60,375 nt of DNA from Rhodoplanes serenus (GCA_945897515.1 CAMDFO010000024.1:1-60375); one strand, 5' to 3'. Shown: positions 8,097-16,464, counted from the stretch's first letter. Notes: a model not told the origin generated them from the letters alone. Program-made: numbers and translations.

Positions 8097-8984
8097 TCAC
8101 GCCCGCCTTCCGAACAGGCCGGCCGGCCGCACCAGCAGCACGATCGCCATGATGACGAAGATCACGGTGTTGGAGGCCTCGGGGAAGAACACCTTGGTCA
8201 GACCCTCGATGACGCCGAGTCCGAATCCGGTGACGATCGCACCCATGATCGAGCCCATGCCGCCGATCACCACCACGGCGAACACCACGATGATCAGCTC
8301 GGCGCCCATCTGCGGGCTGACGTTGTAGATCGGCGCCGCCATCACGCCGGCGAGCGCGGCAAGTCCGACGCCGAAGCCGTAGGTCAGCGTGATCATGCGC
8401 GACACGTTGACGCCGAAGGCGCGCACCAGGGTCGGATTTTCGGTGGCGGCGCGCAGATAAGCGCCGAGCCGGGTGCGCTCGATGATGAACCAGGTGCCGA
8501 GGCACACGGTGAGCGACAGCACGATCACCCAGGCGCGATAGTTCGGCAGGAACATGAAGCCGAGATTCTGCCCGCCGGTCAGCTGCTCCGGCATCTGATA
8601 CGGCTGGCCCGACGAACCGAACTGATTGCGGAACAGGCCCTCGACGATCAGCGCGATCCCGAACGTGAGCAGCAGGCCGTAGAGATGGTCGAGCTTGTAG
8701 AGCCATTGCAGGAACAGCCGCTCGATCAGCACGCCAAACGCGCCGACCACGATTGGCGCGATCACCAGGGCGACCCAGTAGTTCAGGCCGAAATAATGCA
8801 GCAGGAAGAACGCGACGAACGCGCCCATCATGTACTGCGCGCCGTGGCTGAAATTGATGATGTTGAGCATGCCGAAGATCACGGCAAGCCCAAGGCTGAG
8901 CAGCGCGTAGAACGAGCCGTTGATCAGCCCGAGCAAGAGCTGGCCGAACAGCGCCTGCGATGGGATGCCGAAGATTTCGAACAC
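8097..8984 (-). CDS. livH: Branched-chain amino acid-type ABC transporter permease (LivH)
   Basis: This 295-aa integral membrane protein has the LivH opening QLLLGLINGSFYALLSLGLA and IINFSHGAQYMMGAFVAFF, and the coupling segment LGAYLRAATENPTLVRAFGV that docks on the ATPase subunits. It forms a heterodimer with LivM. The gene is 7 bp upstream of livM, and a palindromic repeat separates it from the receptor gene upstream. Family identity is firm; the substrate is not known. Confidence 0.92.
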   Translation of the reverse strand: MFEIFGIPSQALFGQLLLGLINGSFYALLSLGLAVIFGMLNIINFSHGAQYMMGAFVAFFLLHYFGLNYWVALVIAPIVVGAFGVLIERLFLQWLYKLDHLYGLLLTFGIALIVEGLFRNQFGSSGQPYQMPEQLTGGQNLGFMFLPNYRAWVIVLSLTVCLGTWFIIERTRLGAYLRAATENPTLVRAFGVNVSRMITLTYGFGVGLAALAGVMAAPIYNVSPQMGAELIIVVFAVVVIGGMGSIMGAIVTGFGLGVIEGLTKVFFPEASNTVIFVIMAIVLLVRPAGLFGRRA

Positions 8985-9003
8985 GCCTTCACCCGTCTGT
9001 CGC

Positions 9004-9100
9004 CCTCATCCCGCGACGCCCCGAACGGAGCGTCTCGAAGGATGGGGCGGGCCACCTCACCCTTCGAGATGCCGGCTTGCCGGCTCCCGAGAGTGAGGCG
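9004..9100. repeat. Palindromic intergenic repeat, family C
   Basis: The 136-bp gap between the receptor gene and livH holds CTCATCCCGCG...CGTCTCGAAGGATGGGG and then CTCACCCTTCGAGA...CTCCCGAGAGTGAG, imperfect hairpins of the CTCATCC-TTCGAGA type. Sequences of this type are a widespread family in Bradyrhizobium-like genomes. Its place inside an operon raises the possibility that it stabilises the upstream receptor mRNA, as palindromic elements after binding-protein genes do elsewhere. Confidence 0.5.
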
Positions 9101-9120
9101 ACCCGTTCCCGTCGCAGTTA

Positions 9121-10332
9121 TCAGCCGCTCGCCAGCGGGCAGTTGCCGTCCTTGAGCGGACGGAAGGCTTCCGCCGCCGGGATGGTGGCCCGCAGGTGGT
9201 AGAAGTCGCCCGGATACTTCGACTCGGCCGGCTTCTTCACCTCGAGCAGATAGGCGTCGTGGACCTTGCGGCCGTCGGCGCGCACCGCGCCCTTGCCGAA
9301 CAGCGGATCGTCGGTCGGCATCTTCTTCATTTCAGCGATGACAGCCTTGCCGTCAGACGCGCCCTTCGCGGCGACCACTGCCTTGAGGTAGTGCGTCACG
9401 CCGGCATAGACGCCGGCCTGCACCATGGTCGGGAACTTGCCGGCCGCGGCGCGCTCGGCCTGCCAGCGCTTGGTCCAGGCGCGGTTGGCGTCGTTGAGGT
9501 CCCAGTACCAGCTTTCCGTCAGCGTCAGGCCCTGGGCGGTGTTGAGCCCGAGCGCATTGACGTCGCTTGCGAACACCAGCAGGCCGGCGAACTTCTGCCC
9601 ACCACGCACGATGCCGAACTCGGCGCCCTGCTTGATCGAATTGATGGTGTCGCCGCCGGCGTTGGCGAGGCCGATGATCTTGGCCTTGGACGCCTGCGCC
9701 TGAAGCAGGAACGACGAGAAGTCGTTGGTGTTGAGCGGGTGGCGCACCTTGTTGATCACCTTGCCGCCGCTGGCTTCGACCGCGGCGCCGGAGTCGCGCT
9801 CCAGCGCATGACCGAACGCATAGTCGGCGGTCAGGAAGAACCAGGTGTCGCCGCCGGTCTTCACCAGCGCCTTGGCGGTGCCGTTGGCGAGCATCCAGGT
9901 GTCATAGGTCCAGTGCACGGTGTTGGCGTTGCACTTACCGCCGGTCAGATCGGAAGCTGCCGCGCCGGAGACGATGAACGCCTTGTTCTTCACGCGCGCG
10001 ATCTCGCTGACCGCCAGCGCCACGCCGGAGTTCGGCACGTCGACCACGACATCGACCTTCTCGACGTCGAACCACTGGTTCACCACGCTGGAGCCGACGT
10101 CAGCCTTGTTCTGATGGTCGGCGCTGAGCAGCTCGACCTTCACGTTCGGATTGGCCTTGGTGAAATCCGCGATCGCAAGCTTCGCGGCCGCGGTCGAGCC
10201 GGGCCCGCCGATGTCGGCGTAGAGGCTCGACATGTCGCTCATCACGCCGATCTTGACGGTGATCTGCTGGGCCTGCGCGGTTCCGCACATCAACGCGGCC
10301 GTCAACGCGGCCAAACCTACAAGACGTTTCAT
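9121..10332 (-). CDS. ABC transporter substrate-binding protein (LivK-type)
   Basis: This 403-aa periplasmic binding protein has a clear Sec signal peptide (MKRLVGLAALTAALMCGTAQA, probable cleavage after residue 21 before QQITVKIG). The type I periplasmic fold follows: VKIGVMSDMSSLYADIGGPG, the FIVSGAAASDLTG substrate region, and FFLTADYAFGHALERD at the start of the second lobe. Two cysteines (GKCNANT and the C-terminal NCPLAS) are left in the mature protein. It sits between livF and livH, so it is the receptor of this importer. The sequence resembles LivK-like receptors for amides or aromatic acids rather than classical Leu/Ile/Val binding protein; the ligand is unassigned. Confidence 0.9.
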   Translation of the reverse strand: MKRLVGLAALTAALMCGTAQAQQITVKIGVMSDMSSLYADIGGPGSTAAAKLAIADFTKANPNVKVELLSADHQNKADVGSSVVNQWFDVEKVDVVVDVPNSGVALAVSEIARVKNKAFIVSGAAASDLTGGKCNANTVHWTYDTWMLANGTAKALVKTGGDTWFFLTADYAFGHALERDSGAAVEASGGKVINKVRHPLNTNDFSSFLLQAQASKAKIIGLANAGGDTINSIKQGAEFGIVRGGQKFAGLLVFASDVNALGLNTAQGLTLTESWYWDLNDANRAWTKRWQAERAAAGKFPTMVQAGVYAGVTHYLKAVVAAKGASDGKAVIAEMKKMPTDDPLFGKGAVRADGRKVHDAYLLEVKKPAESKYPGDFYHLRATIPAAEAFRPLKDGNCPLASG

Positions 10333-10368
10333 TTCCCACTCCTCTGGTTGTGCCTTGCGGCACGTTAT

Positions 10369-11085
10369 TCAAACTCCGAGATAGTCGTGCAGCTTTTCCA
10401 GGTTTGCGTCCAGTTCCGAGTTCGCAAAGCTCTCGACCACACGGCCGTGCTCCATCACATAGTAGCGGTCGGCGACGGTCGAGGCGAACCGGAAATTCTG
10501 CTCGACCAGCAGGATCGTGAAGCCCTGCTGCTTTAACGTGCGGATGGTCTTGCCGATCTGCTGAATGATGACCGGCGCCAGCCCTTCGGTCGGCTCGTCG
10601 AGCAGCAGCAGTCGCGCGCCGGTGCGCAGGATGCGGCCAATCGCCAGCATCTGCTGCTCGCCGCCGGACAGCTTGGTTCCCTGGTTCGATCCCAGCCGTT
10701 CCTTCAGGTTGGGGAACAGTTCAAATATCTGATCGATCGACAGGCCGCCCGGCCGCACCACCGGCGGCAACAGGAGATTTTCCTCGACATTGAGGCTCGC
10801 GAAAATTCCACGCTCCTCCGGACAGAAGGCGATGCCGGCGCGCGCGATTTCGTTCGACAGGCGGCCGATCAGTTCGTCGCCGTCGAAGCGCACCGAGCCG
10901 GTGCGGCTGCCGACAATGCCCATGACCGATTTCAGCGTCGTGGTCTTGCCGGCGCCGTTGCGGCCCAGCAGCGTCACCACCTCGCCCGGGAACACGTTGA
11001 AGTTCACGCCGTGCAGGATGTGCGACTCGCCGTACCAGGCTTGCAGGTCCTTGACGGCGAGCAGCGGCGTGCGGGCGTCAAGCAT
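10369..11085 (-). CDS. livF: ABC transporter ATP-binding protein (LivF)
   Basis: This 238-aa ABC ATPase has Walker A GRNGAGKTTTLKS, signature LSGGEQQMLAIGRIL, and Walker B LLLLDEPTEGLAPVI with the catalytic Glu and a following H-loop region. Short C-terminal length and LivF-specific words (HILHGVNFNVFPGEVV, IAFCPEERGIFASL) separate it from LivG. Its start overlaps the 3' end of livG by 8 bp, so translation is likely coupled. It supplies one of the two ATPase subunits of the HAAT importer. Confidence 0.93.
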   Translation of the reverse strand: MLDARTPLLAVKDLQAWYGESHILHGVNFNVFPGEVVTLLGRNGAGKTTTLKSVMGIVGSRTGSVRFDGDELIGRLSNEIARAGIAFCPEERGIFASLNVEENLLLPPVVRPGGLSIDQIFELFPNLKERLGSNQGTKLSGGEQQMLAIGRILRTGARLLLLDEPTEGLAPVIIQQIGKTIRTLKQQGFTILLVEQNFRFASTVADRYYVMEHGRVVESFANSELDANLEKLHDYLGV

Positions 11086-11830
11086 GACCTGTTCCCATGT
11101 AGGCTTCCTTCACCTCGGGATTGTTCGACACCGTGTCGTAGTCGCCCTCGGCCAGCACGCGGCCGCGCGTCAGCACGGTGATGCGGTGGCAGAGATTTTC
11201 GACCACCGACAGATTATGCTCGACCATCAGCACGGTGCGGTCGGCCGCAACCGATTTGATCAGCGCCGAGATGCGGTCGATGTCTTCGTGACCCATGCCG
11301 GCCGTCGGCTCGTCCAGCAGCAGCATCTCCGGATCGAGCGCGAGCGTGGTGGCGATCTCCAGCGCGCGCTTGCGGCCATAGGGCAACTCGACCGCGGTCG
11401 ATTGCGCGAATGCCGACAGCCCGACGTCGTCGACGAGTTTTCGTGCGCGATCGTTGAACGTGTCGAGCACGGCCTTGCTGCGCCAGAAATCGAACGACCC
11501 GCCGCGCTGGCGCTGCAGCGCGATGCGGACGTTCTCCAGCACGGTGAGATGGGGAAACACGGCCGAGATCTGGAACGAGCGAACCACGCCGAGCCGCGCC
11601 ACATCGGCAGGCGCAAGCGCGGTTATGTCGCGGCCCTTGAAGACGATACGGCCGCGGGTGGGGCTGAGGAACTTGGTGAGCAGATTGAAGCAGGTGGTCT
11701 TGCCGGCGCCATTGGGGCCGATCAGAGCATGAATGGTCCCGCGCTCGACCCGCAGGTTGACCCCGTTCACCGCGACAAAGCCGGCAAATTCCTTCGTCAA
11801 ATCCTCGGTTTCGAGGATGAACTCACTCAT
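11078..11830 (-). CDS. livG: ABC transporter ATP-binding protein (LivG)
   Basis: This 250-aa ATPase has Walker A IGPNGAGKTTCFNLL and Walker B MLLLDEPTAGMGHED. The signature reads LPYGRKRALEIATTLAL, the LivG form of LSYGxQR. The C-terminus GNNPEVKEAYMG-like segment (VSNNPEVKEAYMGTGHA) is typical of LivG. It is the first gene of the livG-livF-receptor-livH-livM-ridA run, so its promoter should lie in 11831-11925. Confidence 0.93.
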   Translation of the reverse strand: MSEFILETEDLTKEFAGFVAVNGVNLRVERGTIHALIGPNGAGKTTCFNLLTKFLSPTRGRIVFKGRDITALAPADVARLGVVRSFQISAVFPHLTVLENVRIALQRQRGGSFDFWRSKAVLDTFNDRARKLVDDVGLSAFAQSTAVELPYGRKRALEIATTLALDPEMLLLDEPTAGMGHEDIDRISALIKSVAADRTVLMVEHNLSVVENLCHRITVLTRGRVLAEGDYDTVSNNPEVKEAYMGTGHA

Positions 11831-11929
11831 TACAACAGCCCCTCGCCTCGCCGCAATTTAGGGCGGGTTCGATGCGGCCGTCCATACCTCCAAAGGCTAC
11901 CGAGGGTCTATCTGGGGCTTGGGAGACAC

Positions 11930-11968
11930 AAAAAGCAGGCCGCCCGGATGGGGGGACCATCCGGGCGG
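11930..11968 (-). terminator. Intrinsic terminator for the small exported-protein gene
   Basis: CCGCCCGGAT at 11940-11949 pairs with ATCCGGGCGG at 11959-11968 (10 bp). On the minus strand the stem is followed by CCTGCTTTTTG. It lies about 65 bp past the stop of the gene ending at 12032 and separates it from the livG transcript. Confidence 0.8.
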
Positions 11969-12031
11969 ACCATTCAGAACCGGCGCGAGGGGAAGGCGGG
12001 GGGCGTGCGCGCCGGTCCTTACTTGGGATTC

Positions 12032-12304
12032 TCAGTAGTAGTGGCAGACCCGTTCCTTGCCGACGTAGTAGCCGTAGGCGTCGTACTGGCGGACGAAGCG
12101 GCAGCGGCGGTAACCGTCGACATAGACCGGGGCGGCTTGCGCCTGGCTGGCGACCGCGGCGCCAATCATCGCGCCACCGATCAGTCCGACCGCGAGGCCG
12201 GTGCCCCAGCGCGGGCGGGCCTGGGCGTCGTTGGAGGGGATGGCCAGCGTGGTGGCCAGGGTCAGGGCGGTGAGGACTGCGGCAAACTTGATCTTGGTGG
12301 TCAT
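12032..12304 (-). CDS. Small exported glycine-zipper protein
   Basis: This 90-aa protein starts at MTTKIKF (ATG at 12304), preceded by a good ribosome site (GGGAG, about 7 bp upstream). It has a signal peptide ending near PSNDAQA, then a glycine-zipper stretch WGTGLAVGLIGGAMIGAAVAS, and a short Tyr/Arg-rich tail with two cysteines (YRRCRFVRQY and ERVCHYY) that could form a disulphide. Small proteins of this design are common in Bradyrhizobium-like genomes and are probably periplasmic or outer-membrane associated. Function is unknown. It lies downstream of the subtilase gene on the same strand, 179 bp away, so it may have its own promoter. A terminator follows at 11930-11968. Confidence 0.8.
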   Translation of the reverse strand: MTTKIKFAAVLTALTLATTLAIPSNDAQARPRWGTGLAVGLIGGAMIGAAVASQAQAAPVYVDGYRRCRFVRQYDAYGYYVGKERVCHYY

Positions 12305-12483
12305 GGCGGGCTCCCTTTGGATTTCGTGCAGGCCGTGATGGCCTTGATGCACGTTGGTCGCGGGGAGCCGGGGAAAGGTTCAAAGGGCGGTTCAAGGGAT
12401 CGGTAAAAAATGTCGGGCCCAGCCCTGGCCAAACGCGAATAGCCGGCACGAGGCCGGCCGTTCCTCATTCTAAGTGGCTGAAC

Positions 12484-14079
12484 TCAGCGCGCCGCTGTCG
12501 CCGGCCGAGGGGCGGTCGCGGTCCGCGGCTCCAGCGCCAGGATCGCCTGGTAGGCGTCCGCCAGGCCGGCGCCGTACTGGTCGTCCTTGCCACGGGGGCC
12601 GAGGTCCCGGGCGCTGATCTGCAGTATCCGCCGCACGTTGTCGGGCGAAAGGCCGGGCCTGCGCTCCAGGATCAGGGCCGCAATGCCGCTGACATGGGCG
12701 GCCGCGAACGAGGTGCCGGACGTGACCTGGTAGTTGGCCTCCGGCGCCGGCAGCAGGATGTCGACGCCCGGGGCAGCGATGGCGATATGGTTGCCGCGGT
12801 TTGACGCCGTGAACAGCTTATCCTCGGCATCGGTCGCGCTGACCGCGATCACATTGGGATCGGCCGCCGGATATTGCGCGGGCGATTTCGGCCCAAAATT
12901 GCCAGCGGCGGCGATCAGCACGATGCCCTTGCCGCGCGCCAAGGTCAGATGCCGCGCCATGGCCGGATCGGCCGGGCCGGCGAAGCTCATGTTGATGACG
13001 CGCGCGTTCTGCGCCACGGCGTATTCGAGGCTCTTGAGAATGGCGAAGCTGGTGCCCGACGCGGTGTTGCCGCTGGCGCCGAATGCGCGGATCGCCAGGA
13101 TGCGCGCGGCCGGCGCGACCCCCATCAGCCGCGAGCGCGCGGCGATGGCGCCGGCGATTGCGGTGCCGTGGGTGTGCGGCTTTTCGGACGAGTCGAGCGC
13201 GTCGAAGGTGCCCGCGATCACGCCTGCAAGCTCGGGGTGGCCGGCGTCGATGCCGGAATCGATCACCGCAACCAGCACGTTGTCGCCGCGTGTGAGGCCA
13301 TGCGCCTCCGAGAGCCGCAGCTTGGTCAGGGTGTATTGCGCCGGATCGCCGCCGGCCGACATCGCGCCGGACGAAGCGACAACCGGAGTGGCCGCAGGCG
13401 TTTGGGGGGGTGGCGGCGCGAATGTCGCGGCCGGCGATGACGCGGTGCCAGGCCGCGCCTGCACGAAGCTATAGAGATAGTTCGGCTGGCCGGCGCGCAG
13501 CGTCGCCTCGCCGCCGAGCCCGCGCAGCACGTCGCGCACCGGGCGGCCATCGGAGATGCGGCCGTGGAAATAGGTCGAGTTGGTGAGGCCGAAACTCACC
13601 GAGTCGATCCGCGCCAGCCGGTGGCGCGCGGCGAGCGCAGCAATCGCCTGAGGCGAATAATTGCCGGCGAATTCGAGCACCACCTCGTTGGGAACGAACC
13701 GCCGCTCGCTCGCGGGCGGAATGTTGATGTTGCCGCGCGGACGCTGTGGCGGCGGGCTGAAGCGTGCCGGCGGCGGAGGCGGCGGCTGGTTGGCGTTTGC
13801 GATCGCAGCGCCGATGATGACGCCGACCGCGGCGCCACCTACGACGCCGCCCCAGTTCGGACCGCGGTCGCGCGGCCCTGGGTATTGCGGGCCATGCGGG
13901 CGCGGCCCGGTTGGCGGCCGCACGGATGGTGAAGGCGGCGTATAGCGCGGCCCAGTACCGAAGCCGCTGCCCTTGCGCTGCGCCGAAGCCTCGGACGCCA
14001 TGCCAAAGGCGAGCGCAGCCGTGGCGGCCACGAGCAGCAGCGGACGAAGCAGTTTCGACTGTGGTTTTTGCAGGCGCAT
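12484..14079 (-). CDS. Exported S8 family serine peptidase (subtilase)
   Basis: Read from MRLQKP (531 aa), the protein has a signal peptide ending near ASEASAQ (about residue 34), a Pro/Gly-rich linker, a glycine-zipper hydrophobic segment (about 77-97), a second Pro-rich stretch, a prodomain-like domain (about 128-208, RFVPNEVVLEFAG...) and the subtilisin domain. The triad is visible as Asp274 (AVIDSGID), His304 (THGTAIAG) and Ser457 (SGTSFAAAHVSG), with the oxyanion Asn394 (AAGNFG). It should be secreted or anchored and processed. It is the third gene behind the ECF sigma and anti-sigma genes, 95 bp from the latter, and may be their effector or signal-generating partner. A start six codons upstream is also possible. 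Confidence 0.88.
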   Translation of the reverse strand: MRLQKPQSKLLRPLLLVAATAALAFGMASEASAQRKGSGFGTGPRYTPPSPSVRPPTGPRPHGPQYPGPRDRGPNWGGVVGGAAVGVIIGAAIANANQPPPPPPARFSPPPQRPRGNINIPPASERRFVPNEVVLEFAGNYSPQAIAALAARHRLARIDSVSFGLTNSTYFHGRISDGRPVRDVLRGLGGEATLRAGQPNYLYSFVQARPGTASSPAATFAPPPPQTPAATPVVASSGAMSAGGDPAQYTLTKLRLSEAHGLTRGDNVLVAVIDSGIDAGHPELAGVIAGTFDALDSSEKPHTHGTAIAGAIAARSRLMGVAPAARILAIRAFGASGNTASGTSFAILKSLEYAVAQNARVINMSFAGPADPAMARHLTLARGKGIVLIAAAGNFGPKSPAQYPAADPNVIAVSATDAEDKLFTASNRGNHIAIAAPGVDILLPAPEANYQVTSGTSFAAAHVSGIAALILERRPGLSPDNVRRILQISARDLGPRGKDDQYGAGLADAYQAILALEPRTATAPRPATAAR

Positions 14080-14133
14080 GGCGTCGTCTCCGGCCAAAAC
14101 GCAACGTCAGTGTTCGCCGTCAGGCAGACCGAA

Positions 14134-14163
14134 TTAAGGCGGCGCCATCGGACGCCGCCTTAA
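14134..14163 (-). terminator. Strong stem-loop between anti-sigma and subtilase genes
   Basis: TTAAGGCGGCG at 14134-14144 pairs perfectly with CGCCGCCTTAA at 14153-14163, 8-nt loop. It lies 12 bp past the anti-sigma stop. On the minus strand the stem is followed by TTCGGTCTG, so the T tract is weak. It could attenuate read-through from the sigma/anti-sigma pair into the subtilase gene rather than end it completely. Confidence 0.5.
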
Positions 14164-14174
14164 GAGCAACTTCA

Positions 14175-14855
14175 TCAGGGCTGGGCGGCCGGCACCGTGA
14201 AGCCGACGACCTTCTTGTCCTGCGCCATCCGCTTCACGACCTCGCCGAGTTCAGCCTGCGAAATCGCGGTCTCGGCGACCCGGAGGTGGAACAGCCCGGT
14301 GCCGGTGGCGGGACCGCCGACGATGACGGCCTTGTTGTCCTGGAGGAAGCTGGTGATCTCGCCCGCGGTCGCGCCCGGATTGAAGCGGATCAGCACGAAC
14401 GAGCCGGTGGCCACCGGAGCCGAGCGATCGGCGGAGGCAAGCTTGGTCTCGCCTCGCTCCTGCATCACGAACCCGGCCAGCAGACCGGCCTGCAGCACGA
14501 TGGCGAAGGCCGCTGCGGTCGCGCCATAGGCCAGCGTGCGCGGCTGGAAGCTTGCAACGAACCCGGCCAGCCAGGCGCTGAGATTGAACGACACCTTGGG
14601 CGTACGCACCGGCTCGGCGTCGATCTTGGCGAACAGGTCCTTCATGGCGCGCGACGAGGGCGCACCGAGCGATTCATTGACGCGGATCGCCTCGCCCAGC
14701 TCTTCGCGAACCATCTCGTAGCGGCTGGCGAGTTCGTTGTCGTTTGCGAGCGCCTGCTCGACGCGGGCGGCGTCGCGGCGGCTCAGCGTGCCTGCGGCAT
14801 GCCACGGCAGGAGGAGCTCGATGTCCTCGTGATCTTCTTTGCGCTGCGTGTTCAT
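14175..14855 (-). CDS. Membrane anti-sigma factor
   Basis: This 226-aa protein has the layout of an ECF anti-sigma factor. The N-terminal cytoplasmic domain holds LLLPWHAAGTLSRRDAARVE (anti-sigma helix region without the zinc-binding His/Cys set). One membrane segment lies at about 107-131 (TLAYGATAAAFAIVLQAG), followed by a compact extracytoplasmic domain at about 150-222. The ATG at 14855 overlaps the sigma-factor stop (ATGA) and has AGAGG upstream, so it is preferred over a TTG two codons earlier. The extracytoplasmic part (VLIRFNPGATAGEITSFLQD) resembles the region in front of the subtilase domain of the next gene. It should hold the sigma factor at the membrane until a surface signal arrives. 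Confidence 0.82.
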   Translation of the reverse strand: MNTQRKEDHEDIELLLPWHAAGTLSRRDAARVEQALANDNELASRYEMVREELGEAIRVNESLGAPSSRAMKDLFAKIDAEPVRTPKVSFNLSAWLAGFVASFQPRTLAYGATAAAFAIVLQAGLLAGFVMQERGETKLASADRSAPVATGSFVLIRFNPGATAGEITSFLQDNKAVIVGGPATGTGLFHLRVAETAISQAELGEVVKRMAQDKKVVGFTVPAAQP

Positions 14856-15421
14856 GGCCAACCTCTTTCAATTCCCTGAGCTTTCAACAGCTCCGACAGT
14901 TTTTTACGCGCGTAGAACATTCGCGTCTTAACGGTCGCCTCCGGGATCCCAACGATGGCGGCCACTTCTTCGACCGACTTCTCGTGGTAGTAGACGAGAT
15001 CGATGATCTCCCGGTGTTCTGCCGAAAGTGAACTCATGCACTCCCGCAAGAGTTCGCCCTTCTCCTTCTTCTGCAGCGCGACCTCGGGGTTATCCGAAGC
15101 ATCCTCGATCGCTTCTGCCGTCTCTTCGTCCAGCTCCTGCTCCGGCTTGCGCCGAAGCGCCGACAGAGCCTTGAACCGCGCGATTGCCAGCAGCCAAGTG
15201 GAGACTGCCGCCCGCCCCTCGAACTTCCCGGCTTGACGCCAGACGTCGAGGAACACCTCGCTGATCAAATCCTCCGCCGTTGACTCGTTCCGGACCAGGC
15301 GAAGGACGAACCGGTAGACCCGTACATGGTGCCGTGCGAAAAGCACCTGCATGGCGAGCCGGTCGCCGCCTGCGATCCGTGCGATCAGAACCTCGTCTGA
15401 TGTGGCTTGGTTCGCGTTCAA
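14852..15421 (-). CDS. ECF-type RNA polymerase sigma factor
   Basis: The core shows sigma region 2 (VYRFVLRLVRNESTAEDLIS, EVFLDVWRQAGKFEGRAAVS, TWLLAIARFKALSALRR) and region 4 (LSAEHREIIDLVYYHEKSVE, EVAAIVGIPEATVKTRMFYA) with an acidic linker between, and no region 1 or 3. From a TTG at 15421 (LNANQATSDEVL) it is 189 aa, the usual ECF length. An in-frame ATG at 15544 would give 230 aa but leaves only 9 bp to the divergent uraD-uraH gene and adds residues with no ECF similarity, so the shorter start is preferred; neither has a strong ribosome site. It is translationally coupled to the anti-sigma gene. The regulon probably includes this locus. Confidence 0.88.
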   Translation of the reverse strand: MNANQATSDEVLIARIAGGDRLAMQVLFARHHVRVYRFVLRLVRNESTAEDLISEVFLDVWRQAGKFEGRAAVSTWLLAIARFKALSALRRKPEQELDEETAEAIEDASDNPEVALQKKEKGELLRECMSSLSAEHREIIDLVYYHEKSVEEVAAIVGIPEATVKTRMFYARKKLSELLKAQGIERGWP

Positions 15422-15553
15422 CGTCTGGCTCGTACAGGTTAGTCGTGGAAGGGGAGATTCAGGTTCAATACGATGCAATTTCCAACTAAACCCCTTGATC
15501 CGCAAGCAAAAATAGTCGCCTACCCCCTCAGGAATGGGTAGCATTAACCAACT

Positions 15554-16435
15554 ATGACCACGCCCGTCCTGACCCTTTCCGGCCTCAACGGCCTCCCCTC
15601 CCAAGCCTTTGTCGCAGCGCTGGCCGAAGTGTTCGAACATGCGCCCTGGGTGGCGCAGGCCGTGGTCTCCGGCCGGCCCTATCCCACGGTCGCCACGCTA
15701 CATGACGCCATGATGCAGGCGGTTCGCCAGGCGCCCGCCACGCAACAGCTCGGCTTCATCGGTGGCCATCCGGAGCTGGGATCGCGGGTCGCCCGCGTCG
15801 ATCTGACCCACGATTCCAAGGCCGAGCAGGGCAGCCTCGGGCTCGACCGGCTGAGCGCAGACGAGTTCGACCGCTTCATGCGGGTCAACCGGGCCTACCG
15901 GGAGAAGTTCGGATTTCCCTTTATCGTCTGCGTGCGCCGGCACACCCGCGATTCCATTCTCGGCCAGTTCGAGCGGCGGCTTTCCAATGACGCCGCGGCC
16001 GAACGCACCCGCGCGCTGGACGAGATCGGGCTGATCACGCGGCTGCGCCTCAACGCCAAGGTCGAAGGACCCGGCAAGCCTGCGACCGACGGCCGGCTCT
16101 CGACCCATGTGCTCGACGTTACCGCCGGCCGCCCGGCCCCAGGCGTCAAGATCGCGCTCTACGAGATCGGCGCCAGCGCCCGCGGGCTGCTGGTCGAAGC
16201 GGTCACCAATTCCGACGGCCGCACCGACGCCCCGTTGATCGCCGGCGAACCGCTGCGGATCGGCAGCTACGAGCTGCAGTTTCACATCGGCGACTATTTC
16301 GGGCGCCGGGACGCACCCGGCCTCCCCTTCCTCGACATCGTGCCGATCCGCTTTTCCATCGCCGAGCCCGAGGGGCACTATCATGTGCCGTTGCTCGCGA
16401 CGCCGTGGAGCTATACGACTTACCGAGGCAGTTGA
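15554..16435 (+). CDS. Bifunctional OHCU decarboxylase / 5-hydroxyisourate hydrolase (UraD-UraH fusion)
   Basis: This 293-aa protein joins two enzymes of urate breakdown. Residues about 5-170 are UraD, with His72 in GGHPELGSRV, the Glu/Gln segment SKAEQGSLGLDRLS and REKFGFPFIVCVR. Residues about 181-293 are the transthyretin-like HIU hydrolase: LSTHVLDVTAGRPAPGV, TNSDGRTDAPL, GHYHVPLLATPWSYTTYRGS, ending in the canonical YRGS. Together they turn 5-hydroxyisourate into S-allantoin. The order (decarboxylase first) matches the plant allantoin synthase arrangement, and in bacteria the two are usually separate. No uricase is in the window. The gene is divergent from the sigma gene and 29 bp ahead of a GST. 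Confidence 0.92.
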   Translation: MTTPVLTLSGLNGLPSQAFVAALAEVFEHAPWVAQAVVSGRPYPTVATLHDAMMQAVRQAPATQQLGFIGGHPELGSRVARVDLTHDSKAEQGSLGLDRLSADEFDRFMRVNRAYREKFGFPFIVCVRRHTRDSILGQFERRLSNDAAAERTRALDEIGLITRLRLNAKVEGPGKPATDGRLSTHVLDVTAGRPAPGVKIALYEIGASARGLLVEAVTNSDGRTDAPLIAGEPLRIGSYELQFHIGDYFGRRDAPGLPFLDIVPIRFSIAEPEGHYHVPLLATPWSYTTYRGS

Positions 16436-16464
16436 TTTCAATCTCAAGCATAGGGACGGAAAAC

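Noticed and set aside
14852..15640. ECF sigma factor starting at 15640
   Set aside because: The added N-terminus is antisense to the start of the uraD-uraH gene and has no sigma-factor similarity. A shorter start gives the normal family length.
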